From NCBI GenBank assembly GCA_016649625.1, contig JAENXI010000013.1, positions 1 to 7,870 on the forward strand: 7,870 bases of DNA. Direction: 5' to 3'. The position numbers were made by a program, and so were the translations under genes. The notes under the pieces were generated by a model. It ran no database searches, was not told where the DNA came from, and saw nothing but the letters and a program-made list of their open reading frames with translations. Positions within the stretch are counted from its first letter, which is position 1. Each line of letters begins with the position of its first letter. Of this stretch, positions 1-5,516 are shown one piece after another. Source of the DNA: Candidatus Bathyarchaeota archaeon (GTDB lineage: Archaea; Thermoproteota; Bathyarchaeia; Bathyarchaeales; Bathycorpusculaceae).

Positions 1-340
1 TGTTAGGTTTATGACTGCCAGAAGGGCTAACTCCTTCATATTTATAATATATTTTAGCAGGTGTTTTCAAAGCTTTCTCTAAATTTATAGCTCTAAATAG
101 TGGAGTGGGCCTCCATAACTTATAGACCTCTCTTACAGCTTCTGGGATATCTATCCAACGATCTTTGCTTAGTTCTTGACCTATGATTTCTTTTGGAAAT
201 ATCCTGGGAACTATTCCTACTCCCGGTTCCCTTGTCGTGGGATCTATGAAAGGAGGAAGAGGTTTTGGCAAATCTGGGGTTATATTATACCATTGTTTTG
301 GTATCTGATCTTCATCTAGAAGTATTTTTCTGCTGGGCAT
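1..340 (-). CDS. trpB2: Tryptophan synthase beta chain, TrpB2 type (5' part only)
   Basis: The first 113 codons of a PLP enzyme that condenses indole and serine to tryptophan in the cytoplasm. I translated the minus strand from the ATG at 340. The product opens [20 protein letters not shown] and continues with the proline-rich stretch typical of the TrpB2 subfamily ([10 protein letters not shown], residues 22-31), then [21 protein letters not shown] (from residue 61) and [16 protein letters not shown]. Lys111 in the SHKPN motif should form the Schiff base with PLP. The long N-terminal lead before WRPTPL separates TrpB2 from the classical TrpB1. The start is supported by an AGGAGA ribosome binding site at 353-348, 7 nt away. 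The gene continues beyond the left edge, so whether trpA or other trp genes follow is unseen. TrpB2 is often encoded apart from trpA (family knowledge). It is divergent from an ACT-domain regulator, which suggests amino-acid-responsive control. Confidence 0.93.
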   Translation of the reverse strand, partial: MPSRKILLDEDQIPKQWYNITPDLPKPLPPFIDPTTREPGVGIVPRIFPKEIIGQELSKDRWIDIPEAVREVYKLWRPTPLFRAINLEKALKTPAKIYYKYEGVSPSGSHKPN

Positions 341-380
341 ACTAATTTCTCCTAAATACAAAATGTAATTCCTGCAAAAA

Positions 381-391
381 TAGAATATTAA
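381..391 (-). promoter_or_regulatory. TATA-like box for trpB2
   Basis: On the minus strand the segment reads TTAATATTCTA. A transcript start about 25 nt downstream would fall near 360, giving a leader of roughly 20 nt that contains the AGGAGA ribosome binding site. Inferred from spacing and base content only; the spacer is AT-rich, so chance matches are easy. Confidence 0.4.
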
Positions 392-403
392 GTCTTGTGT
401 ATG

Positions 404-438
404 TTTTTGTACATGATGTTAACAAAAATGTGCAAAAA
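404..438. repeat. Imperfect inverted repeat, candidate operator between trpB2 and the HTH-ACT regulator
   Basis: TTTTTGTACAT (404-414) and ATGTGCAAAAA (428-438) match as inverted copies at 10 of 11 positions, with arm centres 24 bp apart, about two helical turns. A further half-site, TGCAAAAA, lies at 373-380, just downstream of the trpB2 TATA-like box. The position upstream of that box would suit an activator or an autoregulatory site. The binding protein is not shown by the sequence; the neighbouring HTH-ACT protein is the obvious candidate. Confidence 0.4.
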
Positions 439-487
439 TTGAAAAAACCAAATATTAAACGGTTTTACTTCAGAGAATCAAAGCAGC

Positions 488-497
488 ATATTTATAC
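488..497 (+). promoter_or_regulatory. TATA-like box for the HTH-ACT regulator
   Basis: ATATTTATAC fits an archaeal TATA box. The expected transcript start, near 519, lies downstream of the in-frame ATG at 502 and upstream of the ATG at 532. This is one reason to prefer the later start. The leader would be short, about 13 nt. Confidence 0.45.
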
Positions 498-531
498 TAA
501 GATGAACAAAAAGGTACATAAGGAAAAATTA

Positions 532-1035
532 ATGTGGAACAACATAAAAAAATATTTGGAGCAATATCCCGAACGCCTTCGAGTAGCGCGTGTTCTAGTA
601 GAAAATGGACTATGCACAAAAAATAATAAAATATACCTCAACCAAATCGAAATTCCACCAATCAGAATTGCCCGAACTGCCAAAGTTGATAGACGAACAG
701 TAAATGAAACACTAAAAATAATCAACGCAAACAGAAAATTGAGATTAATCTTTGAAGAATTAAGACCAGCTGGGCACTCATTAAAAAGATTAGCAAAACA
801 TTTGGATTTAGGAGTAGTCGAGATTACGCCCTTGGACGCAAAAAAAACTGGAATATTAGCTAAAGCAGCAATGATTCTAACTCAAAATGGACTAAGTATC
901 AGACAAGCAATTGTAGATGATCCAGAACTTTCACCTGAACCAAAACTTACATTAATAGTAGAAAAAAAAATACCGGGAAAACTAATTCCTGAATTACTAA
1001 ATATTTCAGGTGTAGACAAAGTCGCTATCTATTAA
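532..1035 (+). CDS. HTH-ACT domain regulator of amino acid metabolism
   Basis: A 167-residue protein with an N-terminal DNA-binding part and a C-terminal ACT domain, resembling archaeal proteins annotated as ACT-containing regulators of amino acid metabolism. Residues 1-25 (MWNNIKKYLEQYPERLRVAR...) form the usual lead helix. Residues 43-66 hold a helix-turn-helix (IARTAKVDRRTVNETL). Residues 95-167 form the ACT domain, including TGILAKAAMILTQNGLSIRQ and a final GVDKVAIY strand. ACT domains usually bind amino acids at dimer interfaces (family knowledge). The frame is open from 397 and offers starts at 397, 502 and 532. I chose 532 because AAGGA (520-524) sits 7 nt upstream, the TATA-like box predicts a transcript start near 519, and relatives begin at MW. 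It is divergent from trpB2, so tryptophan or another aromatic amino acid is a reasonable but unproven ligand. Confidence 0.82.
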   Translation: MWNNIKKYLEQYPERLRVARVLVENGLCTKNNKIYLNQIEIPPIRIARTAKVDRRTVNETLKIINANRKLRLIFEELRPAGHSLKRLAKHLDLGVVEITPLDAKKTGILAKAAMILTQNGLSIRQAIVDDPELSPEPKLTLIVEKKIPGKLIPELLNISGVDKVAIY

Positions 1036-1046
1036 CAAAAAATCAA

Positions 1047-1080
1047 GCTATTTAACCAGAAAAAAATAGTTAAATTTTAA
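1047..1080 (+). terminator. Weak terminator candidate after the regulator
   Basis: ATTTAAC (1050-1056) and GTTAAAT (1069-1075) could form a 7-bp AT-rich stem with a 12-nt loop, followed by only four T residues. It lies just after the stop codon, where a terminator is expected, but the stem is weak. Confidence 0.25.
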
Positions 1081-1094
1081 AAAAAAGGATCCAA

Positions 1095-1121
1095 AACACT
1101 AAGCAAAGTCTAACACTAAGC
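1095..1121. repeat. Direct repeat upstream of the thermosome promoter
   Basis: AACACTAAGC occurs exactly at 1095-1104 and again at 1112-1121, offset by 17 bp, and a partial third copy (CCTAAG) follows at 1121-1126. The block ends a few bases before the TATA box. That is a usual place for an activator or heat-shock regulator to bind, though no known archaeal heat-shock motif is recognised here. Confidence 0.4.
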
Positions 1122-1124
1122 CTA

Positions 1125-1139
1125 AGAAAAATTTATATT
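1125..1139 (+). promoter_or_regulatory. BRE and TATA box of the thermosome-rpoK unit
   Basis: A purine-rich AGAAAA (1125-1130), placed as a TFB recognition element, is followed by TTTATATT (1132-1139). The implied transcript start is near 1160, which leaves a leader of about 25 nt before the TTG at 1187 with AAAGGAG (1168-1174) inside it. This excludes the earlier in-frame TTG at 1151 as the start. Confidence 0.65.
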
Positions 1140-1186
1140 GGCAACATGTCTTGTTGTTGTGCGCATTAAAGGAGATTATAGATAAT

Positions 1187-2818
1187 TTGTCAGTTCCAAT
1201 TATGGTATTAAGAGAAGGATCAAATCGATCTCGCGGAAGAGAGGCACAACATGCTAATATAACGGCTGTTAAGATTGTTGCTGAAAGCGTGAGATCTGCC
1301 TTAGGACCAAAGGGCATGGATAAAATGTTAGTCAGCAGTTTTGGGGATGTAACTATAACAAGTGATGGTCGCACAATTTTAGATGAAATGGATATTCAAC
1401 ATCCTGCGGCAAAGATGCTTGTAGAAGTTGCAAAAACACAAGACAATGAAACTGGTGATGGAACTACATCAGCGGTTATAATAGCTGGGGAGTTACTAAG
1501 CAAAGCAGAAGAACTTATTGATAAAAATATTCACCCTACAATAATTATAGACGGTTACAAAAAAGCTGCCTTAAAGGCACTTGAGACTCTTGAAAAAATT
1601 GCTATACCGGTAGATTTGAAAAAAACAGAATATCTAATTAATGCTGCAATTACAGCTATGGCGAGTAAAACTGTTTCTGAACATAAAGAATTCTTGGCAG
1701 AAATGGCAGTTAAAGCGATGTTATCAGTTGCGGCCAAAGAAGGAAAGAGTTACAAAGTAGATGTAGAAGATGTCAAAGTTGAGAAAAAAACTGGCGAATC
1801 CTTGGAGAATACTTCTTTGGTAAATGGAATAATTTTGGATAAAGAAATTGTGCATTCAGGAATGGCTAAAAGAGTGGAGAAAGTCAAAATTGCACTTCTT
1901 GACACAGCTTTAGAAGTTAAAAAAACCGAGATAGATGCAAAAATCAATATAGAAACCCCTGAACAGATTAATGCGTTCCTTAATCAAGAAGAAAGCATCA
2001 TCCGAGGGATGACTAATAAAATTGTAGATGCAGGGGCTCAAGTTGTGATATGTCAGAAAGGAATTGATGATATGGCACAACATTTTCTTGCAGGAAAAGG
2101 AGTGATTGCAATTCGCCGAGTTAAAAAGTCAGATATGGAAAAACTCGCGAAAGCCACAGGAGGCAATATTGTAACAAACCTATCAGACATTACATCAAAA
2201 GATCTGGGCTATGCAGCTTTGGTAGAGGAAAGAAAAATCGGAGAAGATAAAATGATCTTTATTGAGGGTTGCAAAAATCCAAAAGCGGTTACAATTTTGA
2301 TTCGAGGAGGAACCCAAAGATTAACCTCTGAAGCTGAGCGTTCATTACATGATGCTTTGTGTGTAATAAAAGACATATTAGAAGAACCTAAAATTTTAGC
2401 TGGTGGCAGTGCTCCTGAACTAGAAATGGCAAGCGTACTAAAGAAGTATGCAGAAACTTTGCCAGGAAGGGAACAAATAGCAGTGAGAATTTTTGCTGAA
2501 GCCTTAGAATCATTGACAATCGCATTAACTGAAAATGCTGGATTAGATCCTATAGATATTTTATCAGAACTTAGATCAAGACACGAAAAAGGGCAAAAAT
2601 GGGCTGGAATTGAAGTTCTTTCAGGAAAAGTGCAGGATATGTCTAAGATAGGAGTTATTGAACCAATTGCAGTCAAAAAGCAAATAATAAAATCAGCAAC
2701 TGAAGCAGCCTCATTAATTTTGAGGATAGATGATATTCTTGCAGCCAGTAAAATGAAAACACCACCAATGCCTCCAGGGGGAGCTCCCGGAGGATACCCA
2801 GGCGCTGGAGATTATTAA
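1187..2818 (+). CDS. thsA: Thermosome subunit (group II chaperonin)
   Basis: A 543-residue subunit of the double-ring archaeal chaperonin, which encloses and folds proteins using ATP in the cytoplasm. Family motifs appear in order: [13 protein letters not shown] near the N-terminus, LGPKGMDKM (39-47), the ATP-site GDGTT (90-94), the helical-protrusion/lid region (about 244-270), Asp389 in HDALCV as the probable ATP-hydrolysis residue, AGGSAPE (405-411), NAGLDP (450-455), and a Gly/Pro-rich tail ending GAGDY. The length is normal. I chose the TTG at 1187 because it gives the family-like N-terminus [12 protein letters not shown], and AAAGGAG lies 12 nt upstream, a slightly long spacing. ATG 1202 is the alternative. 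AGGSAPE has Ser where most relatives have a third Gly. rpoK follows after 2 nt. The choice of symbol among thsA/B/C is arbitrary, since paralogues elsewhere are likely. Confidence 0.95.
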   Translation: MSVPIMVLREGSNRSRGREAQHANITAVKIVAESVRSALGPKGMDKMLVSSFGDVTITSDGRTILDEMDIQHPAAKMLVEVAKTQDNETGDGTTSAVIIAGELLSKAEELIDKNIHPTIIIDGYKKAALKALETLEKIAIPVDLKKTEYLINAAITAMASKTVSEHKEFLAEMAVKAMLSVAAKEGKSYKVDVEDVKVEKKTGESLENTSLVNGIILDKEIVHSGMAKRVEKVKIALLDTALEVKKTEIDAKINIETPEQINAFLNQEESIIRGMTNKIVDAGAQVVICQKGIDDMAQHFLAGKGVIAIRRVKKSDMEKLAKATGGNIVTNLSDITSKDLGYAALVEERKIGEDKMIFIEGCKNPKAVTILIRGGTQRLTSEAERSLHDALCVIKDILEEPKILAGGSAPELEMASVLKKYAETLPGREQIAVRIFAEALESLTIALTENAGLDPIDILSELRSRHEKGQKWAGIEVLSGKVQDMSKIGVIEPIAVKKQIIKSATEAASLILRIDDILAASKMKTPPMPPGGAPGGYPGAGDY

Positions 2819-2820
2819 AT

Positions 2821-3072
2821 ATGTCAAAAAAAGAAGAAATAATTATTGGACCTCCAAAGATAACAAGGTTTGAGAAGGCTAGAATAGTAGGAGCTAGATC
2901 ACTTCAGATTTCCATGGGGGCCCCAATATTGATAGAAATAAACGAAACTGATACAAGCCCAATTGATATTGCGGTAAAGGAGCTTAATGCTAAAATATTG
3001 CCAATAACTGTAAGAAGAACTTTGCCTGATGGCACTTTTCAAGATATACCATTGAAATGGCTTTATAAATAG
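2821..3072 (+). CDS. rpoK: DNA-directed RNA polymerase subunit K (Rpo6)
   Basis: An 83-residue small subunit of archaeal RNA polymerase, homologous to bacterial omega and eukaryotic RPB6. It helps assemble and stabilise the large subunits. The signature is almost complete: TRFEKARIVGARSLQISMGAP (from residue 15), a short variable acidic segment (about 39-46), DIAVKELNAKILPITVRR (49-66) and the C-terminal LPDGTFQDIPLKWL (68-81). The first dozen residues are charged and variable, as usual. The ATG at 2821 comes 2 nt after the thermosome stop. A GGAG at 2807-2810, inside the end of the thermosome gene, could serve as its ribosome binding site with 10-nt spacing, or translation may be coupled. 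No separate promoter is visible, so it is probably cotranscribed with the chaperonin. Confidence 0.95.
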   Translation: MSKKEEIIIGPPKITRFEKARIVGARSLQISMGAPILIEINETDTSPIDIAVKELNAKILPITVRRTLPDGTFQDIPLKWLYK

Positions 3073-3073
3073 G

Positions 3074-3094
3074 GTTTAAAAATTTTTTTTAAAC
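3074..3094 (+). terminator. Terminator after rpoK
   Basis: GTTTAAAAA (3074-3082) pairs perfectly with TTTTTAAAC (3086-3094) around a 3-nt loop, and the element contains eight consecutive T residues (3083-3090). It starts 2 nt after the rpoK stop. A T-rich run alone can terminate archaeal RNA polymerase (family knowledge). Confidence 0.6.
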
Positions 3095-3316
3095 TCTACA
3101 AGTATTTCGGCTTGCTTACGATGGAAAACATAAAAAACTTGGGTTATTTTTAATAGATTTTGATAAAGGCCAAAATTTCCAATGAGCATAATACAGCTTT
3201 CTTTTTTTTCTCTAAAAAGTTTATCCCAATCTTTTTAAATTCAGCATATATAGAGTATCATAACACACGAAACCACATAGTTAGTTTTCCAAATATTGTA
3301 TCTAAAAGAGTTTTCA
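3076..3316 (-). other. Spacer with short leftward open frames, possible decayed gene
   Basis: No convincing gene. On the minus strand an ATG at 3317 overlaps the pyrC stop (TAATG) and opens MKTLLDTIFGKLTMWFRVL, then TGA at 3260-3258. The same frame then stays open for 35 more codons, to about 3153. A second minus frame is open from about 3236 to a TAA at 3078-3076 (52 codons; the only ATG is at 3189, giving 37 residues). A TATATA-type sequence lies at 3245-3252. I recognise no family, and DNA this AT-rich gives such frames by chance. It could equally be plain 3' spacer between convergent genes. Confidence 0.15.
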
Positions 3317-3334
3317 TTAAAGCTTTCTCTTTAA
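3311..3334 (-). terminator. Weak hairpin at the end of pyrC
   Basis: On the minus strand TTAAAG and CTTTAA (plus positions 3329-3334 and 3317-3322) form a perfect 6-bp stem with a 6-nt loop spanning the pyrC stop codon. A TTTT run lies at 3314-3311 on the plus strand, but the T-tract on the transcribed side is poor, so it is only a weak candidate. Confidence 0.2.
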
Positions 3335-4660
3335 AATAGTGCCACTACCCATCTTAGCAATAAGTCTTTGTTCATCCATAACTAATGATCCATTAACAAA
3401 AGTCTTCACGGGAGCTCCTTGAACTTCCCAGCCATCATAAGGTGAATACTTGGCTTTTGAATGAAATGATGAAGCGTCAATATTAAATTTCTTTTTAAAA
3501 TCAATAACCGTAAAATCCGCGTTTTTTCCTTTTTCGATATATCCGAGGTTATGCAACTTGAAAATTCTTGCTGGATTTTCTGAAAAGAGTAAAACAAGGT
3601 CCCCAATTGTTAGAAGACGATTTTTTACCATTGTTAACATTAAAGGGAGAGATGTTTCTAGACCAGGTAAACCAACTTTAACATCCCAAACATTAGTGTT
3701 CATCTTTTCCTCCATAGAGTGAGGAGCATGATCAGATCCTAGTACATCAATCCAGCCACTCCTTATTGCTTTCCATAGAGCATTTACATTATTCATGCTA
3801 CGAAGAGGTGGCATCATCACCAATAATGAACCATAACGATTAAAATCAATATTAGATAACAAAAGGTGATTAGGAGTTACTTCACATGTTATCTTTGGAT
3901 TGGTTTCTTTTGCATTGATTATGGAGTTTAAACCTTTCATAGTTGAAACATGACAAAAATGCAAATGAGCACCAACATCATCATTTAACCTAAGTAAACG
4001 ATTAATAGCAACATATTCAACTTCTTCCGAATGGGCTTTCAAAAAAGCTGTTAAATCGGTTTTGTTAGAGTTTTTCAGTTTCTTTTCGTTCATCATCAAC
4101 AAATTTTTGTCTTCTGCATGAACTGCAAATGGTAAATCCAATTCATTAACTTTGATAAGAGCCTCATGAAGAGCCTGGTCTTTATCAATATTTAAACCGC
4201 CAATTTGGCGAGCCAAGAATAATTTAAAAGCTATCGCACCTTCATTGACAATTTCTGTGAGTTCAATTAGATCTCTAGGAAATTCTGAGTAGAACCCAAC
4301 ATTGACTAGAATACGTTTTTCAGCAAGTTTGACGCGATTTCTTAGTGTTTCACAGCTAAGCGTTACGGGGAGATTGTTAGGCATATCTAAAACAGTTGTG
4401 AATCCACCTGCAGCTGCAGCAGCAGTTCCGGTATAGAAATCCTCTTTATAGGATTTTCCTTCACTACGAAGATGAACATGAGGATCAATTAATCCCGGTA
4501 AAACAAGAAAATTTTTCAAATCAATTTTATTGTCTGATTTAGGCATGTGAGTTTCTTTGGAAATCTTGAAGATCTTACCATTTTCTATGGCTATGCAACA
4601 TTGAACAAGTTCTTTGTTTATATACGCTTTAGCGTTAGTCAAAACAGAATCAACAATCAA
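3317..4660 (-). CDS. pyrC: Dihydroorotase
   Basis: A 447-residue amidohydrolase-superfamily enzyme that interconverts N-carbamoyl-aspartate and dihydroorotate, the third step of UMP synthesis, in the cytoplasm. Metal ligands are visible: His61 and His63 in DPHVHLR, Lys146 in AFKLFLA as the probable carboxylated bridging lysine, His181 in VHAED, His237 in HFCHVST, and Asp310 in GSDHAPH. DMPNN (92-96) matches the substrate-site motif, and the C-terminal KYSPYDGWEVQGAPVKTFVNG region is typical of class I dihydroorotases. The length is normal. The start is a TTG at 4660. An in-frame TAG lies six codons upstream with no ATG between, and no strong ribosome binding site is seen. No other pyr gene is nearby; the upstream neighbour on the same strand is a CBS protein about 100 nt away. 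Other cyclic amidohydrolases are possible but fit the motifs less well. Confidence 0.92.
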   Translation of the reverse strand: MIVDSVLTNAKAYINKELVQCCIAIENGKIFKISKETHMPKSDNKIDLKNFLVLPGLIDPHVHLRSEGKSYKEDFYTGTAAAAAGGFTTVLDMPNNLPVTLSCETLRNRVKLAEKRILVNVGFYSEFPRDLIELTEIVNEGAIAFKLFLARQIGGLNIDKDQALHEALIKVNELDLPFAVHAEDKNLLMMNEKKLKNSNKTDLTAFLKAHSEEVEYVAINRLLRLNDDVGAHLHFCHVSTMKGLNSIINAKETNPKITCEVTPNHLLLSNIDFNRYGSLLVMMPPLRSMNNVNALWKAIRSGWIDVLGSDHAPHSMEEKMNTNVWDVKVGLPGLETSLPLMLTMVKNRLLTIGDLVLLFSENPARIFKLHNLGYIEKGKNADFTVIDFKKKFNIDASSFHSKAKYSPYDGWEVQGAPVKTFVNGSLVMDEQRLIAKMGSGTILKRKL

Positions 4661-4696
4661 AGTATCTCGCTTCAGCTAAAATAACCGGTAGTTAGA

Positions 4697-4705
4697 CATA
4701 AAAAA
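4697..4705 (-). promoter_or_regulatory. TATA-like box for pyrC
   Basis: The minus strand reads TTTTTTATG here, placing a transcript start near 4675 and a leader of about 15 nt before the TTG at 4660. A second AT-rich candidate, TTTTTAATTG at 4725-4716, lies further upstream. Either would let pyrC be transcribed separately from the CBS gene, although read-through from that gene is also possible. Confidence 0.3.
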
Positions 4706-4760
4706 GTATTCGATTCAATTAAAAACTGTTTAAACTCAGCAAGTTAAATTATTCTGACAC

Positions 4761-5342
4761 TTATTCTTCCAAGTCTGTACGACAGTCGTCACAAACGTTT
4801 TCGCCATTAATTAATTTCAGGTTTTCAGAGTAAATATCACAATTATCACAATAGCCAGACATAGAAGCCGAAGGAATATCCGTATTTTGATCAATTTCTG
4901 TAGAACAATCGATGAGAGTTTTCTCTTGAATTATTTCAATTAATTCAGGCATAACTCCTAAAACATCTTTACTAGTTACTATCCCATTAAGAGACCCCTT
5001 GTAAATTACGCCTAGTCGCCTAATATTTAGACTGTTCATTTGTTTTGCTGCTTCAGTCACTGTAGATTCAGGGGAAATTGTGACCAAAGGCGATGTCATG
5101 ATTGATTTAGCTTCAACGGCATCCGGAACCAGATTTTTTGCTAAAACTCTTTGAACAAGGTCACGCTCAGTAATTATCCCCACAGGTTTCCCAATTTTGT
5201 TGGTAACAATGACACAACCAAGAGCATTTTTAGCCATTATTTTTGCAACTTTGTTAGAAGTTACAAATTCATCCAATGTCACTACTGGACTGGACATCAC
5301 GTCTTTCACAAACATTTTTGAAGTTAATCCAATTTCTGACAT
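4761..5342 (-). CDS. CBS-domain pair protein with C-terminal zinc ribbon
   Basis: A 193-residue soluble protein with two CBS domains (about 13-68 and 79-134). Each opens with a typical strand motif (VMSSPVVTL and IMTSPLVTI). The first ends in GIITERDLVQRVL and the second in GIVTSKDVL. A short linker leads to a zinc ribbon, with Cys165/Cys168 (CDNC) and Cys184/Cys187 (CDDC) as ligands. CBS pairs commonly bind adenine nucleotides such as AMP, ATP or SAM (family knowledge); the ligand and partner here are unknown. The zinc ribbon suggests contact with nucleic acid or protein. The frame is open from a TTG at 5399, but I chose ATG 5342: it has GGAGAT (5356-5351) upstream with 9-nt spacing and fits the usual short lead before the first CBS domain. 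It lies upstream of pyrC on the same strand and divergent from the DUF4438 gene. A nucleotide-sensing role linked to pyrC is only a guess. Confidence 0.85.
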   Translation of the reverse strand: MSEIGLTSKMFVKDVMSSPVVTLDEFVTSNKVAKIMAKNALGCVIVTNKIGKPVGIITERDLVQRVLAKNLVPDAVEAKSIMTSPLVTISPESTVTEAAKQMNSLNIRRLGVIYKGSLNGIVTSKDVLGVMPELIEIIQEKTLIDCSTEIDQNTDIPSASMSGYCDNCDIYSENLKLINGENVCDDCRTDLEE

Positions 5343-5405
5343 GAGGAATATATCTCCATACAACTTATCCAGATTCTGATTTTCACAAATCAACAGCAAT
5401 AATCG

Positions 5406-5413
5406 AACATTTA
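5406..5413 (-). promoter_or_regulatory. TATA-like box candidate for the CBS gene
   Basis: The minus strand CTTAAATG sits about 68 nt upstream of ATG 5342, predicting a transcript start near 5384 and a leader of about 40 nt. A second AT-rich stretch (TTTAAATTAT, about 5447-5438) would give a longer leader. I cannot choose between them. Confidence 0.25.
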
Positions 5414-5449
5414 AGAGTTCCTAAAGGCGATCAATAGATAATTTAAAGT

Positions 5450-5471
5450 TAGAAGTTCTATAGATATTTTA
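5450..5471 (+). promoter_or_regulatory. Palindrome and TATA-like box upstream of the DUF4438 gene
   Basis: TAGAAGTTCTA (5450-5460) is a perfect 11-bp palindrome with a central G. It lies one base before the TATA-like GATATTTTAT (5462-5471 region). The transcript start would be near 5492, and the GTG at 5517 has an AGAGGG ribosome binding site at 5505-5510 with 6-nt spacing. The palindrome covers the position where TFB would bind, so a factor binding there could control the gene. Confidence 0.4.
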
Positions 5472-5516
5472 TTAGCCTTCGAATTGTAATTGCATCTAAC
5501 AAAAAGAGGGATATAA

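Noticed and set aside
411..420. ACATGATGTT as a C box of a C/D-box guide RNA
   Set aside because: The last base does not fit the RTGATGA consensus, and no matching D box (CTGA) with sensible spacing was found.
397..531. N-terminal extension of the HTH-ACT regulator from 397 or 502
   Set aside because: The extra residues are lysine-rich and unlike the family. The TATA-like box at 488-497 places the transcript start downstream of both, and AAGGA supports 532.
2209..2676. Long antisense open frame (155 codons) inside the thermosome gene, minus strand
   Set aside because: It mirrors a well-conserved coding gene, has no recognisable motif or ribosome binding site, and is explained by the codon use of the sense strand.
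3121..3156. Ten-codon rightward frame starting ATGGAAAAC after rpoK
   Set aside because: Very short, no ribosome binding site, and located after a terminator.
4728..4735. GTTTAAAC palindrome followed by a T run on the minus strand as a CBS gene terminator
   Set aside because: Eight bases of self-complementary AT-rich sequence leave no loop; it is common by chance here, so it was not annotated.
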